A stretch of 64,000 nt of DNA from Enterococcus sp. RIT-PI-f (GTDB taxonomy: Bacteria > Bacillota > Bacilli > Lactobacillales > Enterococcaceae), in contig NZ_LHOX01000003.1 in NCBI RefSeq assembly GCF_001297065.1, positions 62,001-126,000 of the forward strand. Direction: 5' to 3'. The position numbers were made by a program, and so were the translations under genes. This document shows positions 33,722 to 42,059 of this stretch, piece by piece; the stretch's first letter is position 1, and every line of letters starts with the position of its first letter. The notes under the pieces were generated by a model. It did not search any database. It was not told the DNA's origin and was given only the letters and a program-made list of their open reading frames with translations.

Positions 33722-33749
33722 ATTTTAACGCTAAACAAAAAAAGCGCAA
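33722..33749 (-). promoter_or_regulatory. Predicted guaD promoter
   Basis: On the - strand TTGCGC (33744-33749), 16-bp spacer, TAAAAT (33722-33727). The -35 is poor, as expected for an activated promoter. Confidence 0.5.
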
Positions 33750-33784
33750 TAATAATCGTGATGATAAATGACACTTTTCTGATC

Positions 33785-33797
33785 AACGTTCGGTTTT
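33785..33797 (-). promoter_or_regulatory. PurBox upstream of guaD
   Basis: AAAACCGAACGTT on the - strand matches 12 of 13 positions of the lactococcal PurR-binding consensus AWWWCCGAACWWT. Its centre is about 76 bases before the predicted transcription start, which is where activating PurBoxes sit in Lactococcus. Confidence 0.6.
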
Positions 33798-33810
33798 TAT
33801 CCGGTTGCAA

Positions 33811-33835
33811 AAAAAGAACAGTTCTCACTGTTCTT
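33811..33835 (-). terminator. Terminator of the polytopic membrane protein gene
   Basis: Arms AAGAACAGT (33814-33822) and ACTGTTCTT (33827-33835), with a run of T on the - strand exit. Confidence 0.88.
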
Positions 33836-33855
33836 AAATCCATTGATCCAATGTA

Positions 33856-35199
33856 TCATGGCAATGGGTTCTGTTTTAAATCTTTTCGGAAATAACACCC
33901 CGCGACAAGAAACAAGAGGATGATACTAACAGCAGAAACCCATTTTGCTGGATCTAATACGCCAACGATTGTTTCCTGGTGCAGCGTTCCTGATGTACTG
34001 GATAAGCGAAAAATAGCATTTACAGGAAGTTGCGCTTTTTGGATCAACCCAAACAACAGTCCCATCAAAAGAAATTGATGGACTAAACTTCCCTTGCTCT
34101 GTGTCGCATATTTGGCTAAACTTCTATTTTCGATCGTTTCTGCAGTCAACACCCGATAACGTTGGCCAAGCCAACGATTCAAGCCGCCATTAAAAAAACT
34201 AATGCCTGCCAATCCTATAGGCAACATTGCATCAAAGCAAAAAAGCCATGTGCAAAGGATCAATCCGGAAAGATGCACGAAAATCGTAGATGCCCCAAGC
34301 TTCTTTTCTAAAAAACCACCAAAAGTCATTGAAACAAACAGACCGATCGCATATGGAATATATACATGAGAAGTCAAAGCCGCTTGACCAAACCGCGCGC
34401 CAACGTAGACTGAGCCAAATAAAAACAAAAAATTCCCCACGATTCCATGCAAAAAGGTCAACACATTCAAATAAAATGGCATCCGCCAAAACTGTCTTCT
34501 TCTCCCCACTGTCAGCATCAGTAAAGCAAACACAAACATAAACCCCAAAAGCGCCCATTCAAATAATGTGTTTGACTTCAGCAGTCGTCCAGTCCGCAAT
34601 AAGAAAAGCAGACCAAAAAACAATAAATAGGCCAACAGCTGTTTTCCTGTCACTTGCTTCAGCATTTGCCATACACCTCTAGGCCGAACATTGATCGCCC
34701 CACTCTGCCAGATAGCAGAAATAAACAAGAACAAATAGCCAGTAAATAATCCGACTGCTTGCCACTTACCATTCAACTGAATGGCCCCCAGAAGCAGCAC
34801 CAAATAGATAAGCACCCATCGCCAATCATTCTTTAGTGATCGTTCTTGCAGCTGTGCTTGTTGACGATACATGAGATCTGCAGGCGGTATCCAAGCAGCG
34901 CTCAAGCCAATCAAAGCCGCTGCCGGTAAAAGTGCACTTCCCCAAACCATACTAAAGATGCCGAAAAGCGCACCAACTGTGCCAATCCATAAACTGATCG
35001 TCAACAAAGCTGAAGTCGAAAATTGGGGTAAGGTTTGTAAAAAAAAGACCCCAGTCATTTTGAATGTATAATATAAAACAAATGCCAAGATGGCGAATAA
35101 GGTCTGTTCCTTACTGATCGAAAGAAAAAAAATATACGGAACGATCGTCAGTGTATTGCTTAGAACAAATAGTGCGTGATGGGCTGGATTAGATGTCAT
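33856..35199 (-). CDS. Uncharacterised polytopic membrane protein, MFS-like
   Basis: A 447-residue protein with about 13-14 hydrophobic helices, short loops and no large soluble domain. It resembles a major facilitator in size and in a central amphipathic break (VRPRGVWQMLKQVTG), but I see no MFS motif A and no family signature. The second half contains LGQRYRVLTAETIENRSLAKYATQSKGS, a polar stretch that may form a cytoplasmic loop. It follows GH65 on the same strand, but lies downstream of that gene's own terminator, so it is probably a separate unit. Role unknown. Confidence 0.6.
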   Translation of the reverse strand: MTSNPAHHALFVLSNTLTIVPYIFFLSISKEQTLFAILAFVLYYTFKMTGVFFLQTLPQFSTSALLTISLWIGTVGALFGIFSMVWGSALLPAAALIGLSAAWIPPADLMYRQQAQLQERSLKNDWRWVLIYLVLLLGAIQLNGKWQAVGLFTGYLFLFISAIWQSGAINVRPRGVWQMLKQVTGKQLLAYLLFFGLLFLLRTGRLLKSNTLFEWALLGFMFVFALLMLTVGRRRQFWRMPFYLNVLTFLHGIVGNFLFLFGSVYVGARFGQAALTSHVYIPYAIGLFVSMTFGGFLEKKLGASTIFVHLSGLILCTWLFCFDAMLPIGLAGISFFNGGLNRWLGQRYRVLTAETIENRSLAKYATQSKGSLVHQFLLMGLLFGLIQKAQLPVNAIFRLSSTSGTLHQETIVGVLDPAKWVSAVSIILLFLVAGCYFRKDLKQNPLP

Positions 35200-35281
35200 C
35201 GGAGAACCGCCTTTTTAGAATAGAATGCTTTACTTTTATCCTACGCTTTATGGCTTATGTGTCAACTGTTAACTATGCAAA

Positions 35282-35308
35282 AAAAAGGTTGCAAGCGGCA
35301 ACCTTTTT
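35282..35308. terminator. Terminator of the GH65 gene
   Basis: Arms AAAAAGGTTGC (35282-35292) and GCAACCTTTTT (35298-35308) around a five-base loop; T-tract on the - strand exit. Confidence 0.88.
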
Positions 35309-35330
35309 GATGTATCTATTCATGATTTAC

Positions 35331-37451
35331 TTATTTCTGTCTGATCCGAATGCCCCCATCCATCTCTTCAACACTCAACAGAGAATCTGTTTGCAACACA
35401 CAGGCAATGTTCCCTTTATCCAAAGTGACTTTCACGGACTCACCTAAATAGGTAAGCGTAAAGGACAACTGCTCAATTTCTTTTGGTAAATGGTTCGTCA
35501 TTCGCAAGCCTTGATCATAGTACAGTCCTGCAAAACCGTAAATCAAGCTTAACCAACTCCCCCCCATATTGGCAGCGTGAATGCCATCCACGACATTTTT
35601 TTGCAAATCAGTGAGATCCATTAATGCTGTATCCATAAAGTAACTATATGCTTTTTCAGTATCGCCAATTCGACTAGCCATCACACTAAAGATCGAACGC
35701 GATAACGATGAGTCATGGGTGGTGACTTTTTCATAGTAATCATAGTCACGGGCTAATTGTTCCAGACTAAAATCGCCTGTAAATAACATCTCAGCAAGTA
35801 CAGTGTCCGCTTGCTTACACACTTGATATTTGTAAATGATCATTGGATGATAATGAAGCAGCAATGGATAATTATCAGCCGGCGTTTCTTCAAAAGGCCA
35901 AACTGCTTGATCTAAAAAGCAGTCATCTTGTTGAGTGATTTTACGTTCCTCATCAAAACCGAAGTACATTGCATCTGCTGCCGCTAACCATTTGCTGCTC
36001 TCTTCAGTATACATACCGTAGCGTTCTGCTAGCTCTGACGCATAGTAAAGATTATTTTGCACCATTTTGTTGGTGTAAAAATTGTTATTGACAAGGGCAC
36101 TATATTCATCCGGCCCAGTCACTCCATGAATACCAAAACAATCTTGCCCATGTTTGTGGGCATAAGTTCCATAATCCAGCCAAAACTTTGCTGTTTCAAA
36201 TACAACTTCCTTGCCAATTCCTTCCATTAACGATTGATCTCCTGTAACACGCTCGTACAATTGGAACCCATAAACGATATCTGCATTGATATGCAGTTGC
36301 GCTGTTCCAGCTGGATAATAGGCACTAGTCTCATTGCCATCAATAGTCCGCCAAGCAAACAATGCACCTGATTGCCCCAATTCTTGTGCTCTTGCTTTGG
36401 CTTGCGGCAAAATACTGCCTCGATAAGTCAGTAATTGTTTTGCAACTTCTGGATGCGTATATACGAAAAAAGGCAATAGATACATTTCTGTATCCCAGAA
36501 ATAATGGCCTTCATAGCCTTCACCCGTCAATCCTTTCGCAGCAAAATTGGTTTTGCCATCCCTGCCAGCGCCTTGGTTCAAATGAAATAGATTAAACCTT
36601 ATACCTTTTTGCAATTGTTCATTGCCGCTGATCAAGATATCACTTTTTTCCCAAAAATCACGGTAACTATTCCTTTGTTCTTCTAATAAAAGTGAATACG
36701 CTACGCATTGATTTTGAAAAGGTGCTGTCTGGTTGTCATCTAACAGTGCCAACTGAAAAATAGCTTCCAGAGAAGCACCCTCAACCAGTTGATGGGGTTT
36801 TAAATCTAAGCGCAGTGCAATCCGTTTGTTGCTTTGAGGCGCCGTCCAAATATGATAATCTGAAATTGATTCTTTTTCTAGCTGGTGATTTTTATTGGCC
36901 ACGCGAGGATCATCTGTCTTAATTGTATAAAACGATTGGTCTAGCGTATGCATAAGTTCAACTGCATCCGGAAAATCGCAGTTCTTAATGGTATAGCGAC
37001 AGGCATATAGCTCTCTTCGCGTCATCGAAGCAAAGGAGGACATATGTAGATCAAACTGCTTATTTGACGGTGTTGTGATGTGGTAAGTTTCTGTTAGCAC
37101 TCCCGTAGACAAATCGATATTCATTACTGTCCGTTTTGTCTGCCATTCACTGTCAGATGACTTTTCTTGTCCGATACGCAAAACTACACCACGTAAATTG
37201 GGCAGCTTACAGATTGTCTGATGGTTCTTGGCATAACCATAGGCCCATTCTCCATACTGAATGGGTTCACTATCAAAAAAACCATTCACGAAGACACCAG
37301 GATTTCCAGGATAAAACTGATTCACCTTCAGCGGGTGCCCCGCGCGCGCACCAATCTGACCGTTGCCTACAGCAAAAAGTGTTTCTAAATATTCTTGAGT
37401 CTGATGGGGTAATTCTTCTGCAGATAATTGAAATGATTGATGATTTACCAT
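35331..37451 (-). CDS. Glycoside hydrolase family 65 protein (disaccharide phosphorylase type)
   Basis: A 706-residue protein with GH65 order: N-terminal beta-sandwich, helical linker, (alpha/alpha)6 barrel, small C-terminal domain. GHYFWDTEMYLLPFFVYTHP is the substrate-binding signature, and the catalytic acid Glu near residue 449 lies in GVTGPDEYSALVNNN. GH65 enzymes phosphorolyse alpha-linked disaccharides (maltose, trehalose, kojibiose, nigerose) or glucosylglycerol; the linkage preference cannot be read here, and no beta-phosphoglucomutase gene is adjacent to decide. AAGGAGG supports the start. It stands alone, without transporter or regulator neighbours. Confidence 0.88.
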   Translation of the reverse strand: MVNHQSFQLSAEELPHQTQEYLETLFAVGNGQIGARAGHPLKVNQFYPGNPGVFVNGFFDSEPIQYGEWAYGYAKNHQTICKLPNLRGVVLRIGQEKSSDSEWQTKRTVMNIDLSTGVLTETYHITTPSNKQFDLHMSSFASMTRRELYACRYTIKNCDFPDAVELMHTLDQSFYTIKTDDPRVANKNHQLEKESISDYHIWTAPQSNKRIALRLDLKPHQLVEGASLEAIFQLALLDDNQTAPFQNQCVAYSLLLEEQRNSYRDFWEKSDILISGNEQLQKGIRFNLFHLNQGAGRDGKTNFAAKGLTGEGYEGHYFWDTEMYLLPFFVYTHPEVAKQLLTYRGSILPQAKARAQELGQSGALFAWRTIDGNETSAYYPAGTAQLHINADIVYGFQLYERVTGDQSLMEGIGKEVVFETAKFWLDYGTYAHKHGQDCFGIHGVTGPDEYSALVNNNFYTNKMVQNNLYYASELAERYGMYTEESSKWLAAADAMYFGFDEERKITQQDDCFLDQAVWPFEETPADNYPLLLHYHPMIIYKYQVCKQADTVLAEMLFTGDFSLEQLARDYDYYEKVTTHDSSLSRSIFSVMASRIGDTEKAYSYFMDTALMDLTDLQKNVVDGIHAANMGGSWLSLIYGFAGLYYDQGLRMTNHLPKEIEQLSFTLTYLGESVKVTLDKGNIACVLQTDSLLSVEEMDGGIRIRQK

Positions 37452-37630
37452 AAAAGCGCCTCCTTGTTAATCTCTATCCAGTCTATCGACTTCTTGCTTT
37501 ATATCTATCCTACACGACTCAATAATGAATGCAAGCCGCACCACTTACACCTAACCGCCTTATAAGTCGACTAATCTAAAAAAAAGATTCAGATATGTTA
37601 ACATAGTAAAAAAAGAAAGAAGGCGATGAC

Positions 37631-38869
37631 TTGGACGTATGGCTAATCAACGTTCTTATTGAAACCACCTATTTAAAACAAGATGACTGGGCGTATGATA
37701 CACAAAAACAAGCCTCAGCAATCGGTATCAAGGATGGCACCATTGCCGCTGTTTTACCAATGGATCAATGGATAGAAGACCAAAATGCAAAAATCTTAGA
37801 TGGAAAAAACCAACTGCTCTTACCCGGTTTGGTAGAAAAACATTGTCATTTGGACAAAAGCAAACTAGGAACGGCATGGCGACCTGTGACGCCAGCGGCA
37901 TCATTAGTTGAACGCTTTGAATCAGAGATTCCACAATTGGATGCATTGCCGTTATCCATCGAAGACCGTGCAGAGGCATTGATTGATGCTGAACTCCCTC
38001 ACGGTACGATCTTTTTCCGCTCTCATATTGATATCGAACCGATGACTGAATTGCGGTATTTTGACGCTATTGCTGGATTGGTGGCACAAAAGTCTTTTGG
38101 CTCTGAACTCGTTCTTTTCCCACAGCATGGGCTACTTCGCAGCCAAGCGAAGCCTTTGATCGAAGCGGCTCTAGCGACAGGAAAGGCTGCACTGATTGGC
38201 GGTGTGGATCCCTATACTTTAGACGAAGACTACAAAGCCTCTTTGAAACAAACCTTTGAATTGGCAACAAAGCATCATACAGGTATCGATATCCATCTTC
38301 ATGACCGACAAGATGCTGGCAGAGCAACGATCAAAGAAATCATACGCTTAACCAACGTTCACGGTTTAGAAGGAAACGTGTCGATCAGTCATGCCTTTGG
38401 ACTGAATGATTTTGAGGGGAAGGAACGGGCACAAGTCTTCAAAGCTTTAGCTGACCTAAATATTCATATTATTTCTAGCATCCCTCTCTCGCCGCATACG
38501 ATTCCACCATTAAAAGAACTCCAAAGTTATGGTGTGAAAGTCCATATCGGTTGTGACAACGTCTATGATTCGTGGTCTTCATTGGGTGACGGCTCTTTGC
38601 AAGAAAAATTGGTTCGTTATTTAGAGATATTTGGTATCAACACACAAGAGGCATTGACTGAGGCATTGGGGCTGGTCACGGACGGCAAGGTCACGATCGA
38701 CCAAACAGGTCTGCAACAATGGCCGAAAGTTGGCGACGAAGCAAACTTCGTGCTTACGACTGCTACATCCTCTGCTGCCTTCGTAGCACGTAAAGGCGTT
38801 GTATCGAAGAGTTTTTATCGAGGGAAGGTTATTTGGTCTACATCAAATGAATCACCTTCACCTAAGTAA
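37631..38869 (+). CDS. Cytosine deaminase-like amidohydrolase
   Basis: A 412-residue metal-dependent amidohydrolase most like the CodA group. Metal and catalytic segments in order: LVEKHCHLDKSKL, RSHIDIEP, IDIHLHDRQDAG, VSISHAFGLND and IGCDNVYDSW, the usual HxH, Lys/Glu, His, His, Asp pattern with the CodA-type DNxxDxW ending. Substrate may be cytosine, an isocytosine-type compound or another cyclic amidine. The start is TTG at 37631 with AAGG seven bases upstream; no ATG in frame is near. Single gene with terminator, divergent from GH65. Confidence 0.82.
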   Translation: MDVWLINVLIETTYLKQDDWAYDTQKQASAIGIKDGTIAAVLPMDQWIEDQNAKILDGKNQLLLPGLVEKHCHLDKSKLGTAWRPVTPAASLVERFESEIPQLDALPLSIEDRAEALIDAELPHGTIFFRSHIDIEPMTELRYFDAIAGLVAQKSFGSELVLFPQHGLLRSQAKPLIEAALATGKAALIGGVDPYTLDEDYKASLKQTFELATKHHTGIDIHLHDRQDAGRATIKEIIRLTNVHGLEGNVSISHAFGLNDFEGKERAQVFKALADLNIHIISSIPLSPHTIPPLKELQSYGVKVHIGCDNVYDSWSSLGDGSLQEKLVRYLEIFGINTQEALTEALGLVTDGKVTIDQTGLQQWPKVGDEANFVLTTATSSAAFVARKGVVSKSFYRGKVIWSTSNESPSPK

Positions 38870-38905
38870 TCGAAGGAAAAAAGAGACACATACTAGACAT
38901 TATTG

Positions 38906-38955
38906 AAGCGACCTAAAAGTTAGACTAAAAATCTACCTTTTAGGTCGCTTCTTAT
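38906..38955. terminator. Terminator of the amidohydrolase gene
   Basis: Arms AAGCGACCTAAAAG (38906-38919) and CTTTTAGGTCGCTT (38937-38950) with T-rich sequence after. Confidence 0.88.
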
Positions 38956-39016
38956 TAGATCACTTCATATTTAGAAGAGCGCCGCTTTAATTTATTTACT
39001 CTTGAAACATTCAAAA

Positions 39017-39826
39017 TCAAATATTCCACTTCACCCAATCCGCGAACAACTCAGGCCAACGGACAACTGACGGTTCGATGTTATGGATACCGCCATTTGC
39101 TGTTTCCTTGGTCCCTAGACTCAGACCATGGCCCCCTCTCGGGAAAATATGCATTTCATAGGGAACATCGTACTTCCGTAACTGCTCTGCAAACAACAAA
39201 CTGTTTTCTGCTGCGACCAACCCATCTTCTAATGTATGCCATAAAAAAGTGGGTGGCGTTTGTGCAGATACAAGATGTTCAAGTGAAAGCGCGTCTTTTT
39301 GCTCTAGGTACGCATCTGCCAAAAGCGACTGGAATGATCCTTCATGCGCAAACTTGCCACTTGATAAGACAGGATAACTTAGCAGCAAGCCATTCGGCAT
39401 CCACTCTTCTTTTTGTCCATCAAGCAATTCTGATAAGAATGGTTCCTGCCATGATACACCTAGATTGGCAGCCAAATGTCCACCTGCAGAAAATCCTGCA
39501 ACGATGATTTTATCCGGATCCACATGCCATGCCTCATGGTTCTGGCGCACTAACTGAACGGCTGTTGCCAATTCCGTCAACGCGAACGGATAGACAGCTG
39601 GTTTGATACTGTAATGAAGCACAAACGCTTGAAAGCCAAAGCTCATCATCTTGATGGCAATCGGTTCTGCTTCTCTATCAGAGAGCATTTCATACCCGCC
39701 TCCTGGACAAATAATGACTGCTGGGCGAAGGCGATTCACTTCGATCTCAGCTGAATTCTCTATGATATAAGTGGTCAATGTTGCTTGGCTATTTGGTCGT
39801 AGTGCCTCAATTTTTTTGTGTAACAC
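39017..39826 (-). CDS. Alpha/beta hydrolase, acetyl-esterase-like
   Basis: A 269-residue esterase of the BD-FAE/acetyl xylan esterase-like group. The oxyanion-hole segment ICPGGGYEMLSDREAEP is at residues 39-55, the nucleophile elbow GFSAGG at 111-116 (Ser113), and the likely acid Asp201 and His233 lie in HTLEDG and RGGHGL. No signal peptide, so it works in the cytosol. Deacylation of imported hemicellulose oligosaccharides fits its place at the end of the SGNH-GH29 operon. The start is GTG at 39826, seven bases after GAGG, in the end of the GH29 gene. Confidence 0.85.
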   Translation of the reverse strand: MLHKKIEALRPNSQATLTTYIIENSAEIEVNRLRPAVIICPGGGYEMLSDREAEPIAIKMMSFGFQAFVLHYSIKPAVYPFALTELATAVQLVRQNHEAWHVDPDKIIVAGFSAGGHLAANLGVSWQEPFLSELLDGQKEEWMPNGLLLSYPVLSSGKFAHEGSFQSLLADAYLEQKDALSLEHLVSAQTPPTFLWHTLEDGLVAAENSLLFAEQLRKYDVPYEMHIFPRGGHGLSLGTKETANGGIHNIEPSVVRWPELFADWVKWNI

Positions 39827-39835
39827 TTGGATGCC

Positions 39836-41302
39836 TCATTTCATTGTAATTTTAAAAACGATTGGTTTATCTGTTTCGATTGGCGCAAAGTTGATAGACA
39901 ATCCATCATGTGTCGCTTGCCAATCGAGATTTTGTTGGGGATGTCCTACTAGTGCAACGTTTTGAATGATACCATGAAAGGCCGGCAAGTTTTGATCGCT
40001 AGACAAAGACAAGGATTGAATACATGCGTGGCCGTCCATTGGGCTGATCATTTGCATAGCATACAACGAATCACCTTGAATCGTAAAGCGAAAATCCTGA
40101 CTTGTATACTGTGTGACCTTGTTTTCTTGAAATTGACCTGCTGTTATAGTGGTCGGTCCCTCACCAGCGATACGCCATGGTTTGCTTTCATAAATGGCCG
40201 CGCCGTTCATCGTTAACCACGCACCAATATCTGCGAGTATCTCTTGATCCTTGTCATGGATCTTTCCTTGTCCATCTGGCCCAACGTTTAATAACATATT
40301 GCCATTTTTACTCACGGCTTCGATCAAGTCTCGAATGATCTCACTGCTTGATTTATAGTCTAAGGTGGTTGTATAGCACCATGAATTTCGTGCGATCGCT
40401 GTATCCGTTTGCCAATAAAACGGTTGTGGTTCGGCGAATTTTCCTCTTTCAATTTCAACGATACCGGTACCAAACATCAGCGCATCATGCTTGTAACAAA
40501 TTGCTACTTGCTTGCCCCACTCCACACCACGGTTATAGTAATATGCGGCAAACAATTGCAGATGTTGCTTAAATGCTTCATGCTGGATCCACCAATCGAA
40601 ATACAGCAATTCCGGTTGGTACTTATCCACTAATTCGCACGTTCTTAGCAGCCAATCGTCTAGAAATTCTTCCGTGGGATAAGGTTCACTGTATAAATCT
40701 TGATTATCTGGCTCTGGCATCGCTGGCCAATAAAAATCTCCCTTTTGTAATGGTTCCACTACATCACTAGGAAATTCCTTGCCGTGTCCCATAAAGAACC
40801 AGTGTTCCGCACGATGGGAAGATGTACAGAAATGCAGCGATTGGTCTTCTGCTGCTTGCTTTAGCTCAGCCAAAATATCTTTTTTCGGCCCCCTCTCGGC
40901 AGCATTCCATGTGGAGAGGCTGCTTTGATACATTTGAAAGCCATCATGATGTTCTGCTACAGGAAATACATATTGGGCACCAGCTTTTTTAAAAACCTTC
41001 ATCCATTCTTGTGCATCGAATGCGGTAGCAGTAAACATGGGAATAAAGTCTTTATAGCCAAATTCTTTTTGTGGACCATAGGTTGCGACATGATGGTCAA
41101 ATTCTGGGTGGCCTTTCAAATACATATTTCTAGAATACCACTCGTTATTATACGCGGGGATACTGTAAAGACCCCAGTGGACAAAAATCCCGAATTTGGC
41201 TTTTACAAACCATTCTGGCATTGAAAACCGCCCTAATGATGACCAGTTTGGTGCAAAAGGACCTTGATTGGCGACCTGTGTGATCTCAGCGATTGTCTGC
41301 AT
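39836..41302 (-). CDS. GH29 alpha-L-fucosidase
   Basis: Cytosolic retaining fucosidase, 488 residues without signal peptide. WFVKAKFGIFVHWGLYSIPAY and the AEHHDGFQMY segment are the GH29 N-terminal signature, and the nucleophile Asp lies in PELLYFDWWIQ. A C-terminal beta domain starts near residue 390. Removal of fucose from fucosylated xyloglucan fragments is possible in this context; other fucosides cannot be excluded. Start at 41302, six bases after GGAGGG, inside the end of the SGNH gene (17-base overlap). Second gene of three with the esterases. Confidence 0.88.
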   Translation of the reverse strand: MQTIAEITQVANQGPFAPNWSSLGRFSMPEWFVKAKFGIFVHWGLYSIPAYNNEWYSRNMYLKGHPEFDHHVATYGPQKEFGYKDFIPMFTATAFDAQEWMKVFKKAGAQYVFPVAEHHDGFQMYQSSLSTWNAAERGPKKDILAELKQAAEDQSLHFCTSSHRAEHWFFMGHGKEFPSDVVEPLQKGDFYWPAMPEPDNQDLYSEPYPTEEFLDDWLLRTCELVDKYQPELLYFDWWIQHEAFKQHLQLFAAYYYNRGVEWGKQVAICYKHDALMFGTGIVEIERGKFAEPQPFYWQTDTAIARNSWCYTTTLDYKSSSEIIRDLIEAVSKNGNMLLNVGPDGQGKIHDKDQEILADIGAWLTMNGAAIYESKPWRIAGEGPTTITAGQFQENKVTQYTSQDFRFTIQGDSLYAMQMISPMDGHACIQSLSLSSDQNLPAFHGIIQNVALVGHPQQNLDWQATHDGLSINFAPIETDKPIVFKITMK

Positions 41303-41954
41303 CTTTTCCCTCCAGAATACCTGTCGTTTCAAGCCATGTCTTCGCAATCAACACATGACCAGCCAGTGATGGATGCACCCGATCACTACTTAGTACATAA
41401 GACGATTGGTGTCTCAAAAAATCATCGATCTTTTCTTGTACGTTTCCATAGGGCAATCCGAATGTTTCGGCAAGTGTTTGGATCACTTGTTGATATCCCG
41501 ACAGCATTTCTCGAACTGGATCTTTCTCATTTTGCTCAACCATAAACGGGCTCAGTAAAATGATGCCTTTTACATAAGGCAATGTTCGTTCAATCAACGT
41601 CTGTAGTTCGCTTTCAAATCGCTCTAATGAAACCAATAGCGTTTGTGCAAAGGTTCCATCAAAGTGACGCCAGACATCATTCACACCAATCATGATCGTA
41701 AGCCAGTCTGGCTTAAAATCGAGTACATCCACTTGCCACCTCTTCTTCAAATCAAGGATGGTGTCGCCGCTGATGCCACGATTGACGATCATCAACTCCT
41801 CACGGGGCAGCAAAGCCGTGGTGTAAGCATTGATCAAATTGACATAGCCATCCCCCCACGAGGACCATCCAGCAGGGATAGCCTCATAATTACGATTGCT
41901 ATCTGTGATCGAATCTCCCACAAAAAGTATTCGATCTTTTTTTTCTATTATCAT
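41286..41954 (-). CDS. SGNH/GDSL hydrolase
   Basis: A 222-residue esterase. Block I is ILFVGDSITDSNRNY (Ser in GDS, residues 13-15), block III is MIGVNDVWRH (Asn), and block V is SSDRVHPSLAG with Asp and His. The length and motif spacing are those of rhamnogalacturonan- or xylan-acetylesterase relatives; no signal peptide, so it acts inside the cell. The start at 41954 is preferred over a GTG three bases upstream because AGGAGG is then seven bases away. First gene of the SGNH-GH29-esterase set, behind the terminator of the SBP gene. Confidence 0.87.
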   Translation of the reverse strand: MIIEKKDRILFVGDSITDSNRNYEAIPAGWSSWGDGYVNLINAYTTALLPREELMIVNRGISGDTILDLKKRWQVDVLDFKPDWLTIMIGVNDVWRHFDGTFAQTLLVSLERFESELQTLIERTLPYVKGIILLSPFMVEQNEKDPVREMLSGYQQVIQTLAETFGLPYGNVQEKIDDFLRHQSSYVLSSDRVHPSLAGHVLIAKTWLETTGILEGKDADNR

Positions 41955-41975
41955 CACATTTCCTCCTAAAAAAAG

Positions 41976-42012
41976 AAGATCGATCCTGAAGCTAAGGATC
42001 GATCTTTTTTCG
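41976..42012. terminator. Terminator after the LplABC-type importer operon
   Basis: Arms AAGATCGATCC (41976-41986) and GGATCGATCTT (41996-42006), T-tracts on both exits. Some read-through into the SGNH operon is possible, because no separate promoter is evident there. Confidence 0.85.
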
Positions 42013-42059
42013 CAACAGTTTATGCCGTACTATCGTTTGTTTTTCACTGGATCATTTTT

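Noticed and set aside
33648-33855. Purine riboswitch before guaD
   Set aside because: The conserved loop and junction bases of the purine aptamer are absent on the - strand; a PurBox explains regulation better.
34232-34558. 108-codon - strand frame inside the membrane protein gene
   Set aside because: Lies in another frame of the same gene on the same strand, without ribosome site; shadow.
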